From the NCBI GenBank assembly GCA_900095095.1, contig FMBT01000517.1:1-64000 (forward strand): DNA of 64,000 bases. Reading direction: 5' to 3'. The position numbers were made by a program, and so were the translations under genes. How positions within the stretch are numbered: position 1 is the first letter of the stretch; every line of letters starts with the position of its first letter. The DNA is from Fragilariopsis cylindrus CCMP1102. Taxonomy: Eukaryota > Bacillariophyta > Bacillariophyceae > Bacillariales > Bacillariaceae. Below the pieces are notes generated by a model. The model was not told the DNA's origin. It was given only the letters and a program-made list of their open reading frames with translations, and searched no databases. Positions 41,962 to 52,799 of the stretch are shown piece by piece.

Positions 41962-43076
41962 ACGCACACACACATCTGAACAGATATCGATATGAATGGA
42001 CAGAAGGACCGAACTTTTACAGCTAATTATATTTTTTGAAGCCGAGTAGTTGACACAGTGATGTGCGATAAAAATAGCGAATGAGAACGAACTGTGTCAA
42101 TAATTATATAAAATTTAAGTAAGAAAACTCCTATTTTGTAATCCAACCAGTAACAATCAATCAATCAATCGTCCTTGTGTTGATGGAAGGAAAACTTCCA
42201 ATAGATTATTATTGCGTTTTGTTGCTATGTTGGCACTTTTAGTCATATAGAACTTTTAATGGTGTGTTCACCCAAGCCGTTCAATTTGCCATGAGTTTTT
42301 CAACTAAGCTAGTCCTGACTTCTCTTTTTTCAGTCATGCATAAATTATATGCTCTTACTAATTCCACACCGTATCACGTGTACTACATTTCGTTCTTCCC
42401 GAATTCAAATAATTCCACAGGCACGAATCCAACACGTCGTCGTACAGATTATCAAGAGTATCATCATCATCATAATCATCATCGTTATCAGCGCTATCGC
42501 TATCATCGCAGGTGTATTTACGTCATCAGCGGGGAATAATATACTTGAATTACTTTTACTGGAACCATACTGTGTTTGACGATCAGACGTTGTAGTAGAA
42601 GAAATAGCAGAAACAACACCTGAAGATGATGTCCATGTATCAATAGTAGAAAGTAATGTCTCTTTAAGACTACTATTATTTCCATTTCCGTTACCCACAA
42701 CCACGACCACGTCGACCTTTATTATTTGATTTAGGCGTTGATAATGGTGCTGTACTAGTACTTCTAGTAATGGAAACAGGACGTAAATCCTTATCACCAA
42801 TACAAAATTGATGGTCGCAAGCTAATAATCACACACTGCTACACATCCTTAACTATGATCGAATGACATACTTTGGTTTGTTAAATGCTAGTCGTAACAT
42901 AACAACAAAAAAAAACATAACAACGTTGCTTTCATTCGCGTATTTCGTCCCGCTTCAATGGCGTGTGCCCAACAAGCGTCAATAAATACTTAATGTTCTT
43001 TTATTCATGCGATCAAATGATATTGTTAATTCGCATCTCGTTGTCCCAGATTAATTCCGGAGTATCGATGTCACTG
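41962..43076. other. Intergenic 1.1 kb with a weak minus-strand ORF
   Basis: On the minus strand 42405-42797 is open for 131 codons with a hydrophobic C-terminal helix (M-I-A-I-A-L-I-T then poly-Met/Ile) and a Ser/Thr-rich centre, but it has no ATG and much of it is simple sequence. It could be the last exon of a spliced membrane protein or chance. Nothing else is recognised. Confidence 0.3.
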
Positions 43077-43280
43077 TTACACTTTTCAGTGTTCTCGTTT
43101 CACTTTACACTTTTCAGTGTTCTCGTTTTTCATTGATTTCCAAGCCTTTTCTTCACAGCGTCGGACCCATTGACCCACCTTTTCTTCACAGCGTCGGACC
43201 CATTGACCCACCTTTTCTGCACAGCGTCGGACCCATTGACCCACCTTTTCTACTGTACACATCTTCATCTTCGCATGCAT
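43077..43280 (-). repeat. 33-bp minisatellite with an open frame of 11-residue repeats
   Basis: Three tandem 33-bp units start at 43145, 43178 and 43211 with a partial fourth at 43244; they differ by one or two bases. A flanking pair of 22-27-bp repeats sharing CACTTTTCAGTGTTCTCGTTT lies at 43079-43130. On the minus strand an ATG at 43278-43280 opens 64 codons in which the unit reads K-V-G-Q-W-V-R-R-C-x-E three times, then a Lys-rich tail. The period is a multiple of three, so the frame is kept. Whether it is translated is unknown. Confidence 0.75.
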
Positions 43281-43362
43281 AACATATTACCTAGCACATT
43301 GATTGTGTTGCAGCTCCAGTGTCACCATAAGAAACAAGATTTCAAATTCAATTACTGATACA

Positions 43363-45112
43363 ATGGGACCAAAAGATGATATACGATCATACTTTTCTGT
43401 ATCTAATCAATACCAACCATTAACACAACCAAGACCATCGAAAAGAACACGTTCAAATTCAGAAGAAGAAGAAGAAGTACCAAAATAAATAAGGAGGAAG
43501 AAAGACTAAGGAAACGACAAAAATCAGATCATAAAAGAACAAACAAAAGAACACCAACACAAAAGGAAAAACGATTACAGATCCGTCAAACAGCTGAAGA
43601 AATTAGAAGAAAAAATCGTACAGATGACGGTAGAGATAAAATAAAGCAACAACGAAAACAAGCAGAAACAAAAAGAAAGAATAAACCACCTAAACAAGTT
43701 AAACAAAGACTCATGAAAAAACGAGAACAAGCTCAAACAAGAAGAAACAACCTAACAAAAGAAGAAAGAAAAACAATTAATAAACAACGTAGAGTAAGAG
43801 ATCATTTATTGTCGGAATTCAAAAAGAAGAAAAAAGATATAACTGATCAGGCTATATTGAATCTTAGCAATAAACGTGGTAAACAATTAACAACGAGTGA
43901 GGAATTACTTTATATTTCATTTATAAATGAGCAATGGAAAAGAAAACAGACATTGTTCAATGCAACGACACTAGATGAAACCCCTATATCTCCTGTACAA
44001 AAATTAAAAATTGGAGCTGCTGTAAATAAATGGTTGGCCAAAACCAAAGATAATAGGCATCCAATTCAAAATGACAAAGAATCATGGGATAGAATGAAAG
44101 TTTATTATGATATAAAAGAAGAAAAAAGAAATGAAATTCGGAGTACTCCTATTAGTATATTGAACAACAATAGACATATGCAAGCATTTAATTCGTTTTA
44201 TGTTCCACCTGCTATAAAGAAACCACAACAGAAAAAAAAGGGTCGGAAGAAAAAAAGGGTAATACATCTAGTTTAAAGAAAAAACATGACGATAAAGAAT
44301 GGGTATGTGATCGTGAAAATGAAATAAAATTCCTAACAAAAACAGCAAAACAAATATATAAAACATTGGGTAGAACACCACCTAGAGAACACTGGGAGGA
44401 TAAAATTAAGTTCCGAAACAAATTGGAAATGGTTTTTGCTTGTATTTGTACTGGGAATACAACGTAAGTAAAACAAATCGTCATTTTACAGGATCTGTAT
44501 CATATTTTTCTCATGCCATTTTCTTTTCTTATCTACTTACTTTTATATTAATCACGTAGAGACCTTACAATGACACGTGGTATACAGGCTTTACAATTCT
44601 TTGATATGTTCAGTTATAATTATTTTGTTAATGCAACAGAGGAAGATATGAAAGATATGCAATGTTTATTAATATATGTAGGGTTCAACAAAGCTAGAGA
44701 ACGTCCTCCAACTATTATTGGAACATGCAAGATTATCCAGACCATATTTAATGGTGAACTACCAGATAAAATTGAAGATTGGATGGGATTCTATAATATT
44801 GGACGTAAGATTGCTTCGTTGATAATGAGTGACGCATTGGGTTTCTTTTTATTTTTGGTTGTAGATACTCACTTAGAACAGGTGCTGCCAGCTTTACGTT
44901 GGACCGAATTAAAAAAAGCAACTGATATCGCAATTGAAATTGAAGAGTGGTTACGACCTAAATTATTGAAAGAAACAAATGAATCAATTGTAGGTATTAG
45001 ACAGTTGTATAGATCGTGTACACAACCACAACAATTATATATAAGAGAAGAAATTAACAAAATTAAAACAATCTCCTGGACTCAATTATTGGTTGGCCTT
45101 AAGCATAAGTGA
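43363..45112 (+). CDS. HhH-GPD (endonuclease III-like) DNA glycosylase with basic N-terminal region
   Basis: From an ATG at 43363 the protein starts M-G-P-K-D-D-I-R-S-Y-F-S-V, resembling a PCNA-interacting (PIP) box like that of UNG2, then runs through ~300 Lys/Arg-rich residues. A 96-bp intron (44464-44559, GTAAGT...GTAG) joins C-T-G-N-T-T-D-L-T-M-T-R, the position of the S-x-Q-T-T-D motif of endonuclease III. The last exon holds the helix-hairpin-helix and catalytic loop, I-G-R-K-I-A-S-L-I-M, and V-V-D-T-H-L-E-Q-V; the Lys and Asp of bifunctional glycosylases are both present. The C-terminal iron-sulfur Cys set is absent. It should excise damaged or modified pyrimidines, with AP-lyase activity possible; this is inferred from the family. 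The frame has about two discontinuities before the intron, so the copy is either broken or affected by homopolymer calls. It neighbours an HNH-like gene. Confidence 0.72.
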
Positions 45113-45305
45113 TCATGGTATAATGGTTCGGTTTCAGACTATCATTATTACGTCAGGAATAGATATTAGGATGTTTAATATAATGATATTCATAATTTTT
45201 TAATATGTAATTTCTTTTTATTGTATTGCAGGAAGATTCCTTTTATATTTCGATCGTTTACTTGGAGGTCGGACTACTTCTACTTGGAGGTCGGACTACT
45301 TCCGA
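45113..45305. repeat. Short spacer with GACTACTTC repeats
   Basis: A 22-bp unit, CTACTTGGAGGTCGGACTACTT in part, is duplicated near 45256-45303 and passes into CGACTACTTC repeats that overlap the end of the next gene, where they encode its Ser-rich tail. Confidence 0.6.
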
Positions 45306-46196
45306 CTACTTCCGACTACTACTTCCGACTTTGTATTTTTTATGTTTTGGCAAGGTGTCAGTACTAGGAGGGGCAGATTCGGTAACTGCAGGTGGCTTCT
45401 TGTCTGCTTCTTGTGTAGTAGACTTCGTTGGAGTGGTTAATTTAGTAGTAGTAACATCAGCAGCATCAAATGTTGGTTTCATGCAATCATTCCCTTCCTT
45501 TTCAATATAATAATATAAACTTTGTAAATGTAATTGTACGTCCTTATCGTACAAAAGAGTGGAATCATAAGTGTCGTGTTCATAATTTTCTGCCAATAAT
45601 TGTTGACAATGAATCTCAAACGTTTTGAATAATTCCTTCTTTGAGTCTACTACCAGTGCTTTAAGATCTTTGAACGGAACAGAATACAAGAAACGATCCA
45701 TTTCATTCAAAAGCAAACAAATGAAATGATTAATAGGGTACTCAATAAAAACGCTCTGATCATTTTGATCTTCAATCCATTGTTTCATCTGCAACAATCT
45801 ATCGCATTTGATTTTGAAGGAGGTTGTGATTTTATAAACCATACCATCGTCAGAGGGAAATGAATCCATATTGGAATAATTACCATTTTTCTCGTGTAAC
45901 CAAAACCAATTAGTATACATCTTCCTGTTTTGGTAATATTCGTCAAACCATTTCTCTTCTTCTTTCATGTGTTTCTTGATCTGGTCTATCAAATCACTTT
46001 GGATTTCCAATTTTATTAATTTACCAAAATAATGTTGAGTGATTAGTTCTGGATAGGCAAAGTTTGTGAGAATTATTGAAATATCTTCGGGGATATATTC
46101 TTTGTGATCCTCGTCATAATCGTATCGACTATATTGTTCCTGAGATGGGGTGGGTGAACCAGGAGGTATCATCTTTTTGTAATCGTTGTTGTCCAT
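45306..46196 (-). CDS. Unrecognised protein beside the glycosylase
   Basis: 296 aa from an ATG at 46194-46196, intact. The body (residues 1-225) is non-repetitive, rich in Tyr, Asp, Glu, Phe and Trp (Y-S-R-Y-D-Y-D-E-D, I-L-T-N-F-A-Y-P-E-L, W-F-D-E-Y-Y-Q-N-R-K, I-E-Y-P-I-N-H-F-I-C-L-L-L-N-E-M-D-R-F-L) and looks all-helical. The tail is Thr/Pro/Ser-rich and ends in a Lys/Ser basic patch. There is no signal peptide, TM or zinc motif. It is convergent with the glycosylase gene. I recognise no family; its composition differs from the Ser/Asn-homopolymer style of most neighbours. Confidence 0.65.
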   Translation of the reverse strand: MDNNDYKKMIPPGSPTPSQEQYSRYDYDEDHKEYIPEDISIILTNFAYPELITQHYFGKLIKLEIQSDLIDQIKKHMKEEEKWFDEYYQNRKMYTNWFWLHEKNGNYSNMDSFPSDDGMVYKITTSFKIKCDRLLQMKQWIEDQNDQSVFIEYPINHFICLLLNEMDRFLYSVPFKDLKALVVDSKKELFKTFEIHCQQLLAENYEHDTYDSTLLYDKDVQLHLQSLYYYIEKEGNDCMKPTFDAADVTTTKLTTPTKSTTQEADKKPPAVTESAPPSTDTLPKHKKYKVGSSSRK

Positions 46197-46515
46197 CTTG
46201 CTATCGTGTCTTTAATGTTTTATGGTGAAGTGAAGCAAAATTAATCATCAAGTAGGAAAACATATGATTATAAACAAGTAGCTTATTTTCAGTGTACAAA
46301 TTATACTGAAAGAAAAGTATAAGTTAGCTAACGCACGATCATCCACTTTCAATTACTTCATGCAAGGTTGTTGATTATGTTTGACGTGCGTAGGGACACG
46401 CGACTAGTCAATGTCAATAGAAGCCAAACGCAAACAAAAGAAGTACTTAGTTATTTATGACATGGGAATAGGAATAAGAGAAGCGTCCGAATTTATATAA
46501 CACTAAGAGAAGTGT

Positions 46516-46630
46516 TATACATATTATTGGAGTCGAAGCTGGCGATGTCTTTTGATACATATTATGGAGTCGAAGCTGGCGATGTCTTTTGATACATATT
46601 ATGGAGTCGAAGCTGGCGATGTCCTTTGAT
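46516..46630. repeat. 37-bp tandem repeat, three copies
   Basis: Units beginning ATACATATTAT then GGAGTCGAAGCTGGCGATGTC start near 46517, 46555 and 46592. The first has one extra T. No ORF runs through it. It lies about 300 bp upstream of the HNH-like gene, in the divergent promoter region. Confidence 0.85.
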
Positions 46631-46889
46631 CCGCTAATACCAATATAAGTATTAGGCGAAGTGAGTTACAAATAGAAAGTTGTATACAAGGTTACCGAAT
46701 AATGCAATACTAAAATGGAAAGAAAAAGGCAGAATTACATCGATCGCCAGAAATGAACTATCTCTATCTTTATTGTTCAGAACTTGTAATAACCATAGAC
46801 AAATTAATGTAGTGTTTTCATATTAACGTTTAGGGTATATTTTTACATTTCACTAATTTCCTCATTCATTCAATCTAATAAACGAAATC

Positions 46890-49136
46890 ATGTCAACCAT
46901 GAACCAATTTCATTTCAAGGCGTCGTCTTGCGTATTTGAGACTCCCTCAGGCAAGAATTATGTATTTCCAACTAGATTTGATAAGTTTGAAGAAGATGAC
47001 ATTGACTGTTCAGTAGTGGAACAGTATGTGCCAATGCGAGGTAAATATATCTCACAAGGTGGACCAAAATTGTGGTTGACCATGTTTGGCGTTGTAGATG
47101 TTGCTTATCGTGGGGGAGACGCTGCAAGAATCTTACAATGAAACAACGATACATCAAAGGTGAATGGCTAACACTAAGTGATTACATGGCTTATCGGAAT
47201 TTTCCTGTGATTTTATGTCACGTTACTTCTTTTACTATCGTTTCTCCCATGTCATCATCATGCGAGATATTCTAGCTAGCAGTCAGCTACCAAAGGTTTA
47301 GCCCAGAAGATTGGATACGACTGCAAAGTTCAGACTGCACTAGAATTAAAACAGATTGTGGAGGCAGTCGATAGTCTCGAATGGGATAAATTAATCTCGC
47401 AGTTAAAGAATAATGAGAATCAACCTTCATTAGACGATTTCCAGGTTGAATTGTTAAAACAGTGTGTAATGAATTTACCAATCGAAAAACTCAGTACATG
47501 GTTCGAATCGGCGGACAGTCAGCTACCAAAAGGTTTAGCCCAGAAGATTGGATACGACTGCAAAGTTCATTCTGCACTAGAATTAAAACAGATTGTGGAG
47601 GCAGTCGATGGTGTAGAATGGGTTAAATTAAAGATGGGGTTAAAGAATAATGAGAATCAACCTTCCTTAGACGATTTCCAGGTTGAATTGTTAAAACAGT
47701 GTGTAATGAATTTACCAATCGAAAAACTCAGAACATGGTTTGAATCAGCCGAAGAAGGTGATAATATATATATGAGAATGTGTAAGCATTGTCTCGATAA
47801 TAATAAATCAAAATCGAATAATAAAACTAGAAAAAAGGCACCACCTGTTGCTGTTTATAAAGCATCGCTACGCAGAGCCATGGTGGCAAAGAAAGATGAA
47901 ATAGTTTGCCAACATATGAATTGTGGCAGTATCATTAAGATTACAGTTCCTGAACAACTACGGGCAACAGGGATCTGGTGTAAGAATTGCTATATTGTTC
48001 GTGCATTAGGACAGATGAAATTTAATATGGAAAAATATGAAGAGAAAGTAACGCGTGAAAGGGAGTGTAAAAACAATATTCTCGTAAGTCATATTCGTTC
48101 TATTCTATTTCATTTCACTAATTATAATTTTCATAACTAATACCATTATTTTTGTGACGTTTATTTACAGGAAGCGAAACGACACCCACACCCAGACAGT
48201 AGAACAGTTGATGATATCAACTGTTTTCTTCTTAACCATCCTTGTACACGCTGTACCAATCATCATTCAATGTTTCATGATGAGATTCTATTGGTTGAGG
48301 GTGAAAATGTACCAAAGAATACGTTTTGTGGGTGTGCATTAAATTGTACTCTGTATTCAGACAGAGGAACAATGACTATCTTTCAAAAACGCATCTTCAA
48401 TCTACTAAACCAAGATGAGTTGGAAGAAAAGGTCGTTTCTTATTTTGATAGAAGAAGGTTTTGTTACAGGGAAGGTTTTCAACCATTAACTGCTGCTGTG
48501 GAACTCAATGCACTAAAGAAAAAAATCCTGCATTATCTCTCTGAGGTAATTGTATCAGGATCGAAAGACTGGGATCATTTCAACAGAACACAAAAAAATC
48601 AACAGGTTGGAAGTATATTTAATACCAAGAAACGACTCATTGAAGAAGAATTTTGTGTGTTAATGGATAAATCATGTCACAGGCTCAAAACTTTCTTTGA
48701 AGTTGAAGACCCTAATGCCAGACAAGGACCATCCTTACAATTACTCCATATCCGTGAATGGAAAAGGTTACAGTTCCGACGGCTGGGTTGTTGCACTCTG
48801 TTACAAGATACGAATGGCATTGGCAATGTAGCATGTCCCTTCGGTCACGATACTGTTTCTAAATGTCAAACACATATCGAAGCAGTACAGGTTATGCTAG
48901 ACAAGAATGATAGACAAGGGGATAAACTTGATTTGTATCTAGGCAGTTGCTTTGATATTCACCACAAAGATCCCAGCAACAAGAATGGTTGTTGGTATCA
49001 AATGCAACTTGATGAACTGAAGAAAATGTTGAAAGAACAAGGACAGATCGCATGTACTGGTTGCCACTTAATTCTAACGCACCTTTGCGATCTAAGGAAA
49101 AGAAGTAATAATGAAGACTTGGAAGAGTTACGATAA
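46890..49136 (+). CDS. HNH-endonuclease-like zinc protein with duplicated N-terminal module
   Basis: A multi-part gene from an ATG at 46890. An 87-bp intron (48084-48170, GTAAGT...ACAG, phase 0) joins the central and last exons. The central part holds two nearly identical 79-residue modules (47281-47516 and 47517-47753; L-P-K-G-L-A-Q-K-I-G-Y-D-C-K, L-D-D-F-Q-V-E-L-L-K-Q-C-V-M-N-L). Then come Cys pairs (M-C-K-H-C, C-Q-H-M-N-C, I-W-C-K-N-C) that look like zinc ribbons. The last exon ends in D-I-H-H-K-D-P-S-N-K, about 20 residues, then Q-I-A-C-T-G-C-H-L-I-L-T-H, the pattern of HNH nucleases of the type L-D-F-D-H-x-D-P...C-x-x-C-H. That suggests DNA cleavage or binding. The frame shows about two discontinuities in its first half. 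The substrate and role are unknown; homing nucleases, restriction enzymes and viral proteins use this fold. Confidence 0.6.
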
Positions 49137-50073
49137 TAAGAGTTACGATAATAAGATCGTCGTGCAGAAGATCGTCGTGCAGAAGAGCGTCATGCACAAG
49201 CCGAGTGGGAGAATAATAATATCTGAACAACACGAAACGAAAAATAAATGTATTGGTGAGAAGGGAACGAAACAGAATTAAACAAGAACGACTAAATGAA
49301 TAACAGGAAAAGAAAGTAACATATAATAACATAACAGTAACATTATGTACATGTATGCAGTAATTGAAAAAGTAAATTAAATATAAAGTAAACAAATTTA
49401 ATGAGTGATGGATGACTTTTATTTTTGTTTCTATTTTTGTCTCTATATTTTTGAATAGATATAGTAGTAGTAGCAATTGTTTTTCCTTTTTATCATCCGA
49501 AGTTTTGGGACAGGTCGTATACGATGGTAATACAACTAATGCTGCACTAAATAATGATACAGCAGTTTGTCGGATATATTCACGAAATTCAATATTTCCG
49601 TTACGATTGTATTGAAAACCAAGTATCGTTCACAGATTTTGGCGTAAGCACACACAAAAACACGAAATTATGGCGATTTAGACATAAAAAATCAGAAATA
49701 TTGGAAGTAGATTGTCCGCTGGGGATATTCAGGAGTTGACAGAAGGGGAAGCAACTTCGCCACATTTTATGTAGACGAGCATAAATATTTTTATTTTAAA
49801 CTACCGTACACTGTATCAGAAGAAGGCACAGAAGTCAAAACACAGTACACACCTCGTCACTTGGGGAGCCATCATCTAGGCCATTGGGACGAGATCATCA
49901 TCACCATCAGCAGCAGCAGCATTAGTAACAATAGTAACATTAGTAGCATTAGTAGCATTAGTAGCAGCAGCAGCAGCAGCAGCAGACAGGACATAGCATC
50001 TAAGCAAGAAGGAGTGTAAGAGAGAGAGAGAGAGAGAGAGAGAAGCGAAATAATAATAATAAGATAGATATAT
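49137..50073. other. Intergenic with short duplications and a GA microsatellite
   Basis: Just after the HNH-like stop, AGTTACGATAATAAG and ATCGTCGTGCAGAAG are each doubled. A GCA/AGC triplet run near 49965-49984 and a (GA)n run at about 50018-50042 lie upstream of the next ATG. No gene is recognised. Confidence 0.5.
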
Positions 50074-52799
50074 ATGGCGCAAAATCAGGATGGTCCGTTT
50101 TATAACGGTCGATGGAGCGGGGATCATGGTAATGGCTATGGCAATGGCAATGGCAATGCCAGAAATAGTGGTATGGGAAGTTTCGGTAGTGGTAGTGGTA
50201 ATATAAATCTTAATGATAGCTTTAGAGATTTGTTTGGTGGTACAAATACAAATAATAATGCCTTTGGTGGTGGTGGTGGCGGCGGTGGAGGCAATAATAA
50301 TGGAATAGGAGGAGGTAACATCGATGTTGGCGGTGGCGGCTGTGGCGGCGGCGGTGGTGGTGATGTCCAATACTGTGGAGGATTATTTGGCGGAACTGAT
50401 CATAGTGGTGGTGATGGTGGCGCTGCAACGAATATAACACCATCCAATCAAGTAATTGCAAAACAATGTGACTTTCTTGATAATGCTGTTGCCAATGAAC
50501 AACGACGAAAACAACATAATATATTCCAACGTAATTTTTTCGGCTTTAGTTTTAATAGTTCTAATTCTAAGGACGATGATCAGCAGCAACACGTCCAGGA
50601 GGAAGAAGAAGATTCTAATAAAAATACTTTGTCAGATCTAAGTCGACGTGTGAATAGTTTATCTATTACGGAACGTCAACAGGCACAGAATGATGTATAT
50701 GGGTATCAATTAAATCACGATGATGAAGATCCTATACAACTAAAATCTTGGTTAAAGGAAATGGATGTGCTTATAGAAAAAGGCATAGCTGGTGGACATT
50801 ATTCTACATTACAATTAGCAATACATACAGATAATGATAATAATAATGGTATTATTAACAATACCAATAGTACTATTGGTGCAGAATATGTAAAATCACA
50901 ACGAATTAAATTTTTACGTGCAAGTGATTGGCAAGTCCATGAAGCTGTTAAACGTATGGCACGATTTTTTGACATTAAATTAGAATGTTTTGGTTCGGAA
51001 TGTCTAGCAAGAGATCTAACATTAAATGATTTAACAGACCTCGACAAAAGTTTATGGGAACGTTATGGTTTCATACAATTGGCTGAAGAACGTGATGCAT
51101 ATGGACGAGCAATTTTAGTTGTGATGGGTGCACAACAATGCAAATGCCCCGTCGATTCAGTTGCACGAGTAATACTTTATATAACAATGATATTGGCAAA
51201 AGATGAAACAATACAAAAAACGGGTTTTGTAAATGTAGTGTGGGGGCATGGTCAGCCAACTATTGTTACTCGACGTGCAACAAGAATTATTGAAACTTTG
51301 AGATCTGCGCCATTACGTCAGGTTGGAATACATTTATGTTATGAAAATAATTCCGCACAACGTATATTCAGTATTATTGCAAAAATGGCATTAACATGGG
51401 GTGCGGTCCGAACACGTACCCATCAAGGTAAGGCCGAAGGTCCTATCTCTATCTGTGCGAGATCAGGTATCGCGGTCGATATGCTTCGTTTCGTCATACC
51501 CTATTTCATATTACTGTAAGATCACTCACCGTTGCATTTCCTTTCTTCCTTCTCCTACAGGTACATCAATGGAATGTGCATACAGTTTAATGTCATATGG
51601 TATACCACGGAATGCAATACCTGTTAATAATGACGGTGTTGTTGAATTCGATTTCTTTCATTCTTTCTTAGATGCAATTGAAAAACAAGAACATAAAGAC
51701 CGTCAAAAAATTCGTGCGCAACAACAAATTGATCAACCACTTGAACAACACATCCAACATCTAGAGAATAATCGAAGTCAATTTGATCAGCAACAACAGC
51801 AACAGATACCATTATATCAACGAGTTCCACCGATGATGTCGATAGATGAAAAAAAAGATAATGGTAACAGTAATGATGGACAACAACGACAGCAACAACA
51901 ACGATCATCATTTCTATCGTGGGATATGTCAGAATTGGATCCATTGTCAATTGGGGGTTTAGATGCTTTTAATTTAGATGATTTACCGGATGATCTCGTT
52001 AATCGACTCGCCCTCCTACAAAACAGTAATACGAGTAGCAATATTGGTGCTGTTGCGACTACATCAGCGATGGAAATCAGCAACGGCACCGGCCAAAACA
52101 CGCCAACAGCCGCTACCGCTAGTACTCATAACAACAACATCCAACTGCCGACATCAAATACAAATGTAACTACTCGTCAATACACATCAACAACAATAGC
52201 AGCAGCGCAAAGAAAGAGTGGTAGTGGTAGTGGTAGTGGTAATAGTACATAGTGCCAGTGCCAGTGCCAGTGCCAGTGAAGAAGTTGTATTCGTACCGGG
52301 TCCATTAGACGTTATTATGGGCCGTGGTCGGCACAATCAGAAAAAACCTGGTAATCGTAAATTGAATTTACTATTAGAATCCTATGCAGAAGAATATGAG
52401 GCAAGTGATAAATTTCAAAAAACTGTTTTATCGGAAGTTTTTGTTTCGAAAATGAAAAATGATGGCTGTCGATTTTTAATCCGGGAGGGTGATGGGAAAA
52501 AACATAGTATATGGGTAGAAGTTTCATTGGAAAAAGCAAGAGATAAAGTTGCACATGATTTTCGTAACTTACGTAGAAATGCAAAGATCGCATTGAAAAA
52601 TGCTGCTCAAGCTGAAGTTGCTGCTGTCTCATCAGCAGCATCAGTATCCGATACGAATTCTGAGAGTAATATGATCACTTCATTACCATCAAAAAGACGA
52701 CGCTCAAAAACGTCATCAACATACCTTGATCAAGAACATGGTGATTCAAAGCGTACACATGGAATACTACCAGAGGGGATGGGGACACAAACAGTATAA
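50074..52799 (+). CDS. CRAL-TRIO-like plus DUF6824 protein, spliced
   Basis: Exon 1 is 50074-51427 and exon 2 starts at 51561; the 133-bp intron (GTAAGG...ACAG) joins H-Q-G-T-S-M-E-C-A-Y-S-L-M. After a Gly/Asn-rich N-terminus of about 120 residues and a linker comes a SEC14/CRAL-TRIO-like domain: R-I-K-F-L-R-A-S-D-W-Q-V-H-E-A-V-K-R-M, then F-D-I-K-L-E-C-F-G, D-A-Y-G-R-A-I-L-V-V-M and I-H-L-C-Y-E. After a Gln-rich region a DUF6824 domain follows (52278-52600): F-V-P-G-P-L-D-V-I-M-G-R-G, then G-C-R-F-L-I-R and I-W-V-E-V. This pairing is known from diatoms. The CRAL-TRIO frame ends at 52252 while DUF6824 is in another frame, open from 52200; the switch falls inside a GTGGTA/GTGCCA microsatellite. 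Either a length change broke the fusion or the assembly miscounts the repeat. Lipid-linked signalling is a guess. Confidence 0.8.

Noticed and set aside
42405-42797. Minus-strand 131-codon membrane protein
   Set aside because: No ATG, large simple-sequence share; noted only as a weak possibility in the intergenic entry.
43145-43250. 33-bp repeats considered as a CRISPR-like array
   Set aside because: The units are directly adjacent with no unique spacers, and the context is a eukaryotic nuclear genome with introns; it is a minisatellite.
43363-45112. Programmed ribosomal frameshifting as the reason for frame changes in this gene
   Set aside because: Similar single-base breaks occur in unrelated neighbours, so a common technical or decay cause is simpler; no downstream pseudoknot was examined or seen.
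43363-49136. Virus insertion as the source of the glycosylase/HNH block
   Set aside because: No capsid, packaging ATPase, polymerase or terminal repeats were seen, and the introns are of the host type. Kept only as a hypothesis.
48892-49476. 194-codon minus-strand frame rich in Phe, Leu and Tyr
   Set aside because: Antisense to the HNH-like exon and AT-rich spacer; composition is what reversed coding and AT-rich DNA produce.
52221-52252. A very short intron to join CRAL-TRIO and DUF6824 frames
   Set aside because: GT-AG options here are about 25-35 bp, far below the 87-192 bp seen in this window, and most give the wrong phase.
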